From Macrocystis pyrifera (lineage: Eukaryota > Sar > Phaeophyceae > Laminariales > Laminariaceae): a stretch of DNA of 64,000 bases. The position numbers and the translations under genes are program-made. Location of the stretch: assembly GCA_031763025.1 (NCBI GenBank), contig JASSKH010000030.1, positions 627,197-691,196 on the forward strand. The letters run 5' to 3'. The notes below the pieces were generated by a model. The model made no database searches, had not been told where the DNA came from, and worked only from the letters and a program-made list of their open reading frames with translations. Shown here piece by piece: positions 34,469-47,300 of this stretch (the stretch's first letter is position 1; each line of letters begins with the position of its first letter).

Positions 34469-34751
34469 TCAGATCACACCCCTCCTTAGTACGCGCGACC
34501 GGCTTGATACGTGCAGCCTGCAACACAGTTTCGAGCAATCAATCTCACAGTTGGCGTGTTTTTCGACGTTTTGTCGTGAAAAACATTTTTGTTTTGGTCG
34601 AAAGAACAAGGTGGTGCCGGTCACCATGATGAGCACCACACCCGCCAGATTCCCTGACCAGGATGACAAGATAATCGGTCTCCGCTCAACAATATATCGG
34701 AAAAATAGACCAACGCGGGCGCCACGTAAAACGTAAACATTGTGACGAGGG
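34469..34751 (-). CDS. Possible terminal exon with one membrane segment
   Basis: On the reverse strand an excellent acceptor (CCTCCCCCCCTCCTGCCAG) opens a frame of 93 codons ending in TGA. It includes a hydrophobic run GNLAGVVLIMVTGTTLFF. A second frame over the same bases also looks hydrophobic (LVTMFTFYVAPALVYF), so the true reading is unclear. It could be a last exon of the large reverse gene ending at 35268, if that gene splices past its drawn stop, but I could not match phase to a good donor. Otherwise it is unassigned. Confidence 0.3.
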
Positions 34752-35267
34752 CTGGCAGGAGGGGGGGAGGGGTGAAGTTGTTGTTTGACAGTGCAGGAAA
34801 AGGGGGCGTTTTCTCAGGACCAAGGAGATGCGGCTTGCTCTGCGCGGGAGAGCCAGGAGGAAGAGCCACGCCGAAAAATCAACAGGAGGAAAATACTGAT
34901 GTTCATGCTTGACCGTGCATGGATTGGGTTTGGTTGGATAGCAGGACCGCTACGCCGCAAGGACGAAACAATGTCAAACTAAACCGAATGGATAGACCCG
35001 GGCGGCCATTAGAGTCTGACCGATGGACCAAAGCGCAAACCTGCCCCGTCCCCGGCCGCCGTACTTGTTACTAATTAAGACACAACTCCGCTTTCAGAAC
35101 CCGAAGGAAAACAACCTCCCCCCTCCCTCCCCTAGAGCAATCACGTCGCAGTTCCTCTGCGGCGGCGAGCTAGAGCTACCACTACCGTAGCGGAGGTCAC
35201 GATTTAAGAGCTATCGGTTCCACAAAAATACCGGTTAAAGAGAGTTCGAATGGCTTGGCACGGAGTT

Positions 35268-36178
35268 CTAAAAGCTACATAATATATGCCTATTCCCGAC
35301 ACACACACCCCTCACTAAAACCGTGACCAAGTGAGACCCCTTTGTACCCCTTGACCCTCTCATCACATCAGCCTTTCCATCTCTTTCTTCTGAACTCTCT
35401 AGACCCTGAGACCTCACCGCCACCGCCGCCGCCGCTCTCACCCTCCAACGCACCTCTATCCCCATCCTCATAAATATCTCGCCGCCTAGCCTCTGGCTTC
35501 CAGCGCTTAGCACCCCCCTTCGCACTGCGCGCGCCGGAGGCTCGGTTTTCGCCGCTGCCCCCGGTCCAACGCCACCACCGCCACCCGCGCTACCTACGCT
35601 GCTCAAGCCATCACCGGGCCGATCGCTGGTGAGGTCACCGAGGCCGGCGACCCCCTCTGGAGACGAGCCACGAAGAGCAGGCGCTCCTTTTTCCGAATCG
35701 GTGATTTTCAACCAGCTACGAACCAGCGGCAACTTCCACCATTTTTTCAAGCGGCCGCGGACCCCCCCGCCGCCGCCGCCACCCCCAGTCTCCGCGAGGC
35801 TACCCCCAGTCGGTGTTCCCCCGTCTCTATCGTTCCTCGGCAGCGAATCTACCACAACTGCGTCGCCAATCGATGACACAAGACTGCCCCAACCGCTCTT
35901 CTCGGCCTCGTCCCCGTTGACTGCGGCCCCTTTGCCCTTGGCCGTCGAACGTTGACCAACTCCAGGAGGGGGTGGGGCGCTTGCGGCGTTCGTAGAGAAA
36001 GTGAAGGATTTTTCATCGCCGCGCCCGTCGGCGGGCACTAGGGAAACGGGCGGAAGCTTCTGCCCTGCGGTGGCGAAGAGGTTGTCCTCCCCCTTCGTTA
36101 TGTTGGTCCAAGCTTCGTACCTGTGCGGGTGGCCGGTGTGGTGTTCGAGGCCCAGGAGGGCCGGGCAGACGGGGGGGA

Positions 36179-36216
<38 letters not shown>

Positions 36217-39200
36217 CGTACTCATTCGTTGCTTACCTTAGTCATTTTACCCTCAAACACGCATCCCCTTCGAGACGGAGCACCGTTTTTACCTCTAGAC
36301 ACCTCCAACAGTTGGGCGCTCATTACGTTGTTTCTATGTATTGCATGGGAACTTTTAGCTGATCATACGCCGTTCCTGGCGGGGGGGGTGTACTCATACC
36401 ATGCATGGCCGTAGCCGTATGACCATAGACCCTCACATCCCTACAATGCCGGGACGGGGAACGTCGGGTTTTCGCCGGCGAGGCAGACATTGCTTGCCCC
36501 AAGCGCGAGGCGCCGCGAAGTGTTCGGCGTGTCGCATGAAGGGTCAGCTGCATCCTACGAAGAACCGGCTGTGAGGCGAACTTTCTTGCATGTGGATGAC
36601 AGCTTCGAACGGAATTGATTCAATTTGTGGCGTGGCCACCTCCAGAGACAGCAATGGGTATAAAACGCACGGAACTGCCTCGCGGGTGCCTTACCATGTA
36701 CCTTGTACACACTAGCAGGGTACGTGATGCAATAGGTGGGTATAGTTATTGCCATGCATGGCCGTAATTTTACGGCCATAGACCCTCGAGGGCGGAGAGA
36801 GATTGCATCCTGGCGTATGGGGGGGGCTCGAATGCCTCGTCCGCGTCGCCTTATAACGCGATGCAGCAACAAAGAGGCAGAGACGCCGTCTCTCTATAAG
36901 CGATTAACTCCAAAAGCGATTGTCCCGTGGAAAAAAAAACGACAAGAATCGTGTCCCAGCCATTGTCTTCACCGATTTTTTATACCGACTCGTACGTACG
37001 GAGTTGCCAAACACAATATACTTTCGGTAAATACGTTACCGAACCTAAGACTGAATAGACGCGCGCTGCGATAGGGGCACAGGCACCTAATTCTTCCGGG
37101 GCTTCTCGCTTGAGGAGCCCCATACCTCAATACCTGCAGTAGTAGCACCCCAAACTGTGTTTTGACGGAACATGTAGGCTTATTTCCGATGAGCAATGCC
37201 ATGGCCTATGAACTATGGCCTAGGTGCGACCGAAAACTATCGTGGAACACAAATGAGATCCCAGGTACGTACATCCTTGAATTCTGCAGCTTCAGACTTT
37301 TGTCTTCCTCATATACTCATATACGGACTTGTACACCCGGCATGAGGCCATATAAAACCCGTATATAGTACGCGCGGTGGAGGCATCACTATTACGGGGG
37401 ACCATAGTTAATAGGACCAAATATTGTGAACAAAAATAGGGAAATGTATACGTTTTTGTGTGTAGCGTAGGTCCTATTAACCATGGTCCCCCGTAATAGT
37501 ATCAAACACAGCTTGCAAAGACGAGCTTCGACAAAATCCTCGATCCCACAGCTGTTGCTTTTTTTTATTTTATAAATATATACACCGGATAATCTCTCAG
37601 CTGAGGAGCGCTGTCAGTCAGAAATGCCGCGAAGAGGGTTGAGTTTGAAAAAACAGAGGGCGCAATCGTGTATTCAGCGCTCGACTTTTTTCCAGAAAAC
37701 GGGAAAAGGTTTTGCCAATACGTATCGAGCAAGGCGTTTTTCGTTCGGGGTATGTCGGTCGAGAGCCCTTCCCTGTCCAAGAATATAATACGTTCGACTG
37801 TTTTTCGGAAAAGATGCTGGTCGAGAGCCCTTCCCTTTCCGCGAAAATATAACGTTGAACTGTTTTTCGGAAAAGATGCTGGTCGGGAGCCCTTTCCACG
37901 CAAAAACTATACATACATATATATAGACGTTCGTCCTTTTTTAGCACCCTTTTTACCGTTGTTAAGAAAAAACGAGCACTGAAAACGACCGCAACCCTGT
38001 GCAAATTCAATTGTCCTTACGGTCGCTCGACCGAAAAGAGCCACCCTTGTCGTACCGCGGATCAATACCACAAAAACAAAAAAAAAAATCGTATACCACG
38101 ATTGCGGATACAGGGGAGAAGGGGCCGAACCGACCAGCTATGTACACACCACCGTGCCAACCATCCTCACCAGCTCTGCCACGGAAACAGCTCGGAAGAT
38201 TTCAGCAGGGTCCTCCTGGAAGGCTCCGCCAACGCCTCAAAAGACGCGTCGAACACTTTTGAAGCCCCGTCAAAGCCGTCTTTGGCGAACGTCACGGCCG
38301 ACCTCGCGGCTGTCGTGTCCAATCGGCGGCAAACGGGCGCGGAACGTGCTGGTTACTACCAAAAAAAAACAAAAAATGCTCGGAAAAACGTCATGATACA
38401 ACAACAAGAATGAGCTGCTGCAAAAAAATAAAAAGCAAGCAGGATAGCTTTGAGTGGGCGGTTGACCCCCCCCCCCCCCCTCCTCCTCCTCCCCCGGCCT
38501 TTCATTGGCGTCGGTCGTTACACTCAACGACCACGCTTGATGACAGGACAGCCACGTTCGGCTACCCCACGACTCGGTTAAGCGTAAGGCGCGCCGCGGT
38601 AGTTTCGAACCCGACAACAGTGGAAAGCACAAACAAACAATTTGACCTCCAACGACAAAAACAGGGTAGGTCTACGCAGGATCGAGCAGGGGAGCCAACG
38701 TCACGCACGCATTTCACACCTGACACACACCTGAAAGAGACCGGCAAATAAGTAGGAGAGCGCGATCGGAGCATACACACGCAGCTTGCAAAACATGAGC
38801 ATCGACGAAAATTTCCATCTCGCGGCTGAGTGTGTGTGTGTGTGTGTTTGTTTTATTTCTTATACTTTTTTTAAGGACCCATCACAAGGACGAAGAAGAC
38901 AAAGGGTCCCCTTGACGCCCCGCGATGCCACGCGTCTCTGCTGCACACGATTGGAGTTGCGGTAACGCCTGTGGAGCTTGAAACCCCCCTGCGCAAAAAA
39001 GCAACTGAGATACCGGTAGTACAGAGCAAGGGCGCAGGAGCGTCCGCCAACCAGGCCCAGTCCTTCAAACAAACAAAAAAAGAGTAAGATGAAAAAAACA
39101 ACAACAACAACAACAACAACTCTGTGGGGAAACACAAGGACCGCTGGGTCCTATTACGGGGGGTCCACAGTTATGAGGACCTATGGTATACGTAAAAACC

Positions 39201-42200
39201 TATATATTTGACTATTTTTACTTACAATATTTGGTCCTATTTACTATGGTCCCCCGTAATAACTATGAATGCCTCTTAGGAATGCAGTCCCGTTTTGGGG
39301 ACAAAATGACTTGGAATTAGAGCTACACACGTGTTTCTTGACAGTATTAAAGGCGTAAAACGTGTAAAAGTTCCTTATATTTCCGTACAGAGTGGTGTGT
39401 ACCAAACAGAAGAGGGGAAAAAAAAAAACGCGAAAAACACAAAAAAACAAAAAAAACAAAAAAAAAAACACAAAACACAAAACACGAAGGAGGTTGGATA
39501 TGATACGGTACACAGCAAGAAACAACGCCACCACCGTGGCAAAACAATTCTTGCATGGGCGGCCCAGCCATAAAAAAACAAACAAACCCGTCAAATGGCG
39601 GCAGCAGCGAGCGGCGACACGGCACGACGCTGCTCGCGCCAACATACCCATGGCAAAGGCCATGGTAGCACGGCAGAGGGATTACCGTGATTGACGTACA
39701 AAGCCGCCCCCTGAAGCCCGCTCGGCTGCGCGGGTGCCGACCGCACCAGGTCCGACTCTATGTCCTCGAGAGACTTGCGTATGTTGCCCTTCGAAAACGG
39801 CGGCAAATAGAACCACGGCGGCGGTTACAGAGCAGGGGAGGGTGAGCGGTATGCTGGCGGGAGGGATGCAAGGAGGGGGGGAAGGCGGGGGTGGGGGTGG
39901 GAGGGGTCCACAGGTGGCATCACCACCTCTCAAAGCCACGCGGTTAGGGTTGGCCTGTGTATTATTGTTGTTGTTGTTGTTGCTACTGCCGTCGGGGTGT
40001 GTGTGCGTCTGTCGCTGTCCGGTTCCGGGAACAGCTCGACATCGCTCGCACACGTACAATACCCGAAACTACTAAATTACACCGCTACGATCGTACCTTG
40101 CATCAATACCGGACGCGCACCCAAACGAGACGACGGAGTGCACCCCGCTCTCGAGGCGAAACCCGTCACAGAACCACAGCACAGCCGCCCTGGCACTCGA
40201 CCGTAGTATCTCCCGCTAGACACCGTAGTTCGGCGGGGAAAATCCGCCAGCGTATCCCAAATTCATATCTTCGTTGCAATTCACCAATCGACCGCCTCAA
40301 ACCGACGGTTTTGAAAGCACCAAGATTAAGGCGCAACACTAAAACCCTCTTAAGGGCACACCAAGCGCAACCAATTTTTTTTTTTCCAGCGAGCATAGTA
40401 ATAACCAGCGGTATATACGTGTCTCGCTTGTCTGCGCGAAATCACATAATAAGTGTCACAGATGTGCTCTCTCCTGAAAGTGTGCGCTTTTCGATGTGTT
40501 GTGTGACAGCTATGCACGCCCGGGTTACTCGCGTCCCTTACAGCATATTTCAATAGATTGTGCATTATCTCGACGCTCGCTGCGTCATTGGAGCCTTGTC
40601 ATGATCTATCGACGTCGAGGGGTAATACATAAGACGCACCTTGCACGGCTCAACGTAAATGAACATAGTACACGATCGAGTTCATGTAACCCCGGTCGCA
40701 ATCGTAGGGCAAAGGAATGCCTTGTTCCTGACAACGCCCTGGTTCCCTTTACGTCCGTATCGGCTACGTGACCACCCCTGTTTCCCATACCAATGGAAGA
40801 AACATGTCTTTGACCCGTGAAAAACGTGATGGCGGCGATTCTGATGAGCTCCAAGCATTCTCCGAGTGTTGTCCGAAGTCGTTAGTTTTTTCATCCGTGC
40901 TAACGTTCATGAGCGATCCCACGAAGGAATTTCCTTCTTCAAGGGGAATACTTCGTGGGATCGCTCGTGAACGAAAACATGGCCGACAACAGCAGCGACT
41001 TCGGACAGCACACGGGGGATATTTCGAGCTCATCATAATCGCTGTCATCTCCTTTCTTCTCCAAAGTTCAATTGTTTCTCTTCGAGAAACCAATTGTCCT
41101 CAGCGCACCGCGCCGGATCCACATGCCGTTATAAGCATCGTTCCTGTTTATTATAGGAGTTTCTGTTTGTACACGCGTATGCACCGACCGGTCTACATTG
41201 ACAGCTTCCGCTGTATTTTGAAATCGCCTTTCGCGCTCGCTGCTCGTCATGTGATTTGTTCATAAGATTGCACAAATAGTCGCGCAGCTTATCCTGGTAA
41301 AAATATGCACTTCGTGGCAGATACACTGCTACCTAGAGTACACACCGCATCACAACAAGCATGCGGGATGCTGAAGATCGACAGTCGCACAGCAAGGGAA
41401 CTTCTCGACTTCCGTCAAGCTCTACCGCAGATAAAACCATACACGAGGCTGGCCTACCTCTTCCGTGCAAGAAAGTACACACAAGGTACTTAAGTCCGCC
41501 TCACAAGCGCTTTGTTACTGTTGTAGGATGCAGCTCACCCTTTCACCCTTCCTGCGACTTGACGAACACCTCACGGCGCTTCGCGCTTGGTGCAAGCAAC
41601 GTCTGCCTGGTCGGTGAAAACCCGACGTGCTCCGGGCCGGCAATGCAGGGATACAAGGGTCTATGGTCATACGACTACGGCCATGCATGCACCCCCTCCC
41701 CAACCCCGACGGTTTTCTTAATCATGGCACATAAACGCCGGAACCCCTCCCCTCCCCGCGACGGATGCGAGGATCTACAGTCATGCGACTACGGCCATGC
41801 ACGACAAGGAGTACATCCCCCTCTTGTCGGTGAAAACCCGACGTGCTCCTCTGTCCCGGCGCTGTAGGGGGGCGAGAGTCTACGATCATACGACTGCGGC
41901 CGTGCATGACAACGAGTACCCCGCCCCCCTCCACCCACCTTTTCCCGAGGCTCACCTGCAGCCCTTCTAGCACTTCTCTGAGGTTCTCGATAACCTCTGT
42001 CTCGGCGGCAAGAGCCGTGTAAGTCATCACCCGGGTAACCTCCTCCGTGTCGTTGAGCCGCGCGGCTAACGACGCCAGCGTGACCTGCTCACAAGAGAAC
42101 ACACACACACACAAGAAGAATCTTGAACAAAAACAGCCTAGCTGTCGCAAGGAACTCACTCGTACAGCAGGATATTTTGAAACTGCCGTCAACTTGCGTG

Positions 42201-44226
42201 CGTTGCAGGACGGGGACGCGTCAGGAAATTCGAAAGGGGTTCATTCCTTTAGGGTGCTTCGTCGAAGCTAGAGACTTGCTTTCGTAAAAAAGCGAAGAAA
42301 AACGCGGGGGAAGCACGGGCGGCGTCCCCTCAGAAGCCCGACGATAGACGATGCTATGGGTTGCGGTGGCCGCCAACGACGTCGCCCGCATCTAAGCCTG
42401 GCCAGGCCGCAACAAACCCTCACTCACAGCTCGTGCAAAAACTACGACCGAGCACGACAGACGGCAAGAAGATAGTATATAGCTGTCGCTATTAAAATAG
42501 GAACGCGCGCAACGGGGAATGTCTTGTTCGCAGAAGGTATCTATATCATCAAACAAGAACCAAAACCAGCCCAACTCGTAATTTAGTTTTAGGGCCAAAA
42601 CTAAAAATAGGTACGAAACGTTGTTGTACCTTTTGGTATAAAGTACGGCGGTGTACACAGGACGATTTTAATGTTTGGGTGCCATCGACTTTAGAAAGCC
42701 GCATCCACTCGTAACAAAATTGTACGACGCTGTACAGGGTATATATACACGGGAAAGAAAAAAAAAAAAAAGAGAGAGAGAGAAAAAGGAGACAGAATCG
42801 TCGCCACGATATCGGAAGTGAAAACAAACTATCATAGCGGGTTGGAATTTGGTCAGAAATGAAATAAAACACTTTTTTTTCAGTTCTGGTTCACTTGATT
42901 TTTAGCAACACCCCCCCCCCTGTCAAGGACGCAAAAAAAAAATGTGGGGTGCCGATTTTTTTTTTTCGTGTACCCTTGAATTCACTCGTAGTAAAAACAT
43001 TACCATGCTGTACCCTAATGTAAGAAACGCTTGTATAAATACATTTAATCAAAATGGTTCCTTTATTTCGGGACAGAGCGGTAGTCATGGCAAGAATCCC
43101 GAAAACAACACCACTCAAAAACAACACGGGTGGAAGCACGTCCGATCCCGCACTGGCCTCGCGGAAACCACCGCCAGACCTACTCGCGAACACGCGCTTT
43201 CGATGGTCCACCGGGTGACACACGGGTGAGGATAAGGTTAGCACACGACCCCTGCACACGCTGAAGGCGTCCCTTATCAAGCACGGCATCCACCCTTTCC
43301 CCCCGCCCCCCTGCCTCCGCCGTCTTCCACCAGCCACGGAGGACCCCCTCCCCCTCCCCGCCCCGTCCCCAATCGGCACTCCGTACTCACGTCCGCTAAG
43401 AAAGCAGACTCGCACCCCCTCCCTCTACAAAAAACCAGCCCCTCCCCCACTCCCCCCCCGCCCTTGAGAAAGCAGTGTTCACGCCCTTTCCGCCTAAGAA
43501 ACCAATACTCACGTCCCCTCCTCCTAGGAAAGCAGACGCCTCCCCCGACAAAAAGGACGTCCCGCTCTCCTCCCCAGGCTTCCCGGTTGCCAGCAGCCGC
43601 ACGGCATCGGTGACGAGCGACGGGGGTACCGCGCCTAGCAGGAGGGCACGGTAGACCTCATCGAACGAGAGTTCTCCGATACCCTTCTCATCCAGCTTCC
43701 TGCGACGAAAGACGGACACAAAACACACGCATAAAACACATGCAGTACGCAACCAAAACAACGCACGCAAAACACGCACACATCGAAAACCGCGGAAGAG
43801 AAACTTTTGCGCGCACAAAAAAGGATGCTGCTGGTCACACAACACACAAGCCATGCACAACAACACACACACACACATTGCATCAACCAGAGACAAAAGA
43901 GATTGACGCGAAAGGAGGGTTGATACATATACATAGACAACACATGCACAAAATCAAAAACAGACGGAGGAACGCAGCAACCGAGAGAAATTGCGCCATT
44001 TCGTTCAGGTTTATAGCCCGCTGGGCTACTGGCAAATGGTTAAGCAATTTTCCCATCCGAACTAAGCCTTCTAACCAGATACTACACGCAAAGAGTTCTC
44101 ATGAATTCACCGTGTATGCGAGCGGCGGGGTGTACTCGATATCATGCATGGCCATAGTCTTATGACCTTTGTAGACCCTTGCACCCCTACAATGCCGGGA
44201 CGGAGCACGTCGAGTCTTACCGAGGC

Positions 44227-44267
<41 letters not shown>

Positions 44268-44318
44268 AGGGGGAGGTGTACTCATATCATGCATGGTCGT
44301 AGTGGTATGACCACACAA

Positions 44319-44356
<38 letters not shown>

Positions 44357-47300
44357 GGGGGGGGGGGGGTCTATCATCGCGACTAGCGAACGAGCTCTTC
44401 TTGGACAGCGCCGGCGGTGCGCGCTAAACAAGAGCTCCTGTCTGACGACGTCACCACTGCCTTTTCTGCCGAGCGAAGCATTATTTTACGGGTGTTGAGA
44501 CGAAAAGCCAACAGCCGTCCAAGGCACACACACAACCTCGCTGACCTGACGAGCGCTTCCAGGAGCGACAACTGCTCCTTCGTCTGCTGAGGCAGCAGCC
44601 TGCCTATCGACTCCTCGATGTTCCGATACGTGGCGTTAAGCTGAATCATCAAGCTCCCCTGCAAAACGTGGCGACGATAAAAAAAAAAAAAAATCCGCGA
44701 TTGTGAAAGTGACGCCCATCGATCATCGCTCATCGCCAGCGCGCAGCCCTTGTCTTTCGTCACACACGCATTAACGCGACCGGCGGGGCGGAGCCTACTG
44801 GGCATTCCTCGAGCGGACACACGATAGAAAGTACGCAGCACGCCCCTCCGCGCTGAAATCGCAACGGCGCTGACATCGCATACGACGACAGGAAAAAGCG
44901 AAAAACAAAAAAAAAAATGCCAGGCGCACGCGGTTGACCGTTCGGGAGCAACCAAGCAACCCAGGCGACGTGACTCTGCCGCGACGGGGCCGTGAGTTTG
45001 CCTCGCAGCTAGATAGAAACTCGTAGGGTGGTAAGAATTAAGCCAACAAACCGACTTCTACCTTTTTCATCGATAATTACCGTCGAACCACAAAATGCTC
45101 CAAGTCAGAGAGATGCAAACACGCGGAATTGTTGAACGAGGCCAACCAATGACCACCCAGTAATAGGCGGCGAGTTACAGTCAGCCAACTATCAGCCCTA
45201 CCAGATACGTATATAGTCGCGACGGTTTAACGTGGCGACCGTGCGTGCGCCCGCGAGCACGCAACCCTGGTCGGAAACGCGCGACTAGAGTCGCGTGCTA
45301 CGCGTATCGCGTGTTGCCCTATGCGCTCACAAGCGTTACGGAAGTACAGTAGTTCGAATCGCGCACGGGTATCGGGATCGTTCACGCCTGGTCTTGCGCT
45401 GCCGCCGTGAGACGAATCAGTAGTGATTATGTTTGTACAACAACTTGGACCAGCGTGGGAAGAACGGTTGTCAGTCCAGACTAAATCCTCACTACCTCTT
45501 CACTCCCGAGAACTTTCCCAGATACATCCCAGGCGGTCGGGGACACAGTGTTAGGGTTCAAAAGTTAAGCATATTCGAACCACATTGTAGAAGCTGGCCC
45601 AACGTCAAAATAATCTACAGCCTTCGGTCCGATCGCACACGACTTCGACAACGTCCTTCCGTCCGTCCACGCCAGGTAAGGCTACAAGCAGTACGTACGT
45701 AGAGCTGCGTTGTTGTTTGTCGGAAGCATAGCTATAGCCGTTCCCCGGAGGTGCCAACACCATCGAGTTGTTGAGATTTCCACTTTTGTGCACCAATAGG
45801 AAGGATTGTCGAAAGCAGGATACACATTTTTTTTTTTTTTTTTTCGCCTTTTTTAGGGCGCGCGCCCCTTGACCTGGAAAGGCTGGTTTGGTTCGCTTCG
45901 CTCGCCTGAGTCAAGTCGGCAAGTCGGCAAGTCGACTGAATGGCCATCAGCTGGCATCGCCAGCCGACTCGCCGACTAAAGTCAGATGGCTGGTTAACGC
46001 CACCCACCTACTGGCGACTTCACAGCTCTAGCAAGCAGTGTTTCTGATGTGTCGCCCCCCCTCAGCCTCACCTCGTCGGCGGGGAGCGTGATAGGCCGCA
46101 GCAACGCCCTCGTCTGGAGCTCGATAACCTCTTTGAGTAGCGCCTCCTGGTAGCTGTTGCCCACACCTCTCCGCTTCCAGTCGGCTTTCCCCGGAGAGGG
46201 GCAAAAAGGGAACAACGACAAAAAAGAGGTGGAGATTGGAGCCTTTTCGGGATGGACTTCTCGCTCGCTACGTGGGAAAAAAAAAAAAAAAAAAACAACA
46301 ACAACAGGGCAGGGCAGGGCAGCGACGACTACACCACAGGTAGACTTTGAAGGGCGTCGAAGTGTCAGTTCATCATCTGGAAAACCCTACAAAAAAAACG
46401 CGTAAGGGCGTCCAAGTGTCATCGTCACCGAAAAAACCTGACTGAATGTTCTTCTGTTAGAGCAGGCGGGGGTATATCGGGGGAGGGGCGAGCGCTCCCT
46501 CCACGAGGTTCGAAACAAAAAAAAAAGGCACGTACTGCCTACCGCAAAGAGCCGTTGGGCTCGCATAGGGATGCGATCGTTTCTCGGCGCTTGCTTTCTC
46601 TCTCCAACGGTCAGGAGGGTGATCGAAAAAAGTCCAAAAATGTTTTTTTTCTCGGAAGAAAGCTCTCCATCGGCATCTTTGCGAAAAGCCCTCCCTTGTT
46701 CGGTGTTGGCAAACCTTCTCGCTCTGGAGAAATCGAGCGCCAAAGCTAAACGGTCGCACCTCTCGTGCGAAGTCAACGCTCTGTCGCGCACTACGGTATA
46801 TACAAGGAACGTGCTCCACGTATGCACAAAACACATACCTGGTACAGACAAACTCTCACCGACTTCCGAGGGCCATGAGGAAGGCATGCTTTGGCAGGTT
46901 GGACTTCACGATTATTCCTTGTTTATAGTTGGCTAGCAAAGGTAACCGACTAACCGACTTACCAGTTGTCTTATCCACACGAAAAAAAAAAACACGTACG
47001 AGTCACAAAAGACGCGCCAGCCAGATACATAGAAGAAGAACTCCCCCATTTTTCCGGGAGCAACCAAAAAAACTGTACAGGTACGTACTACCTACCGGCC
47101 CAGCGCTCCGGGCGGAATTACAAGGAAGGTTGGGACTTCATATTTACGTATGAACACTCCTTATATTGTCGCTCAGAGCGGTATACGAGTAGCCAACTAA
47201 CAACTATAAGTCGGCGACATATATGCCCAGGACGGGAAGGTTGTCAATACCGAACCAAAGGGCGCTTTCGGAGAAGTTATCTACCTGGTCGAGAGAGAGC

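Noticed and set aside
39331-39694. Lysine-rich forward frames and matching Phe-rich reverse frames
   Set aside because: They translate a poly(A)-rich tract at 39415-39480; no coding evidence.
45230-45420. tRNA-like word GTTCGAATC
   Set aside because: No acceptor stem, D arm or anticodon arm can be folded around it.
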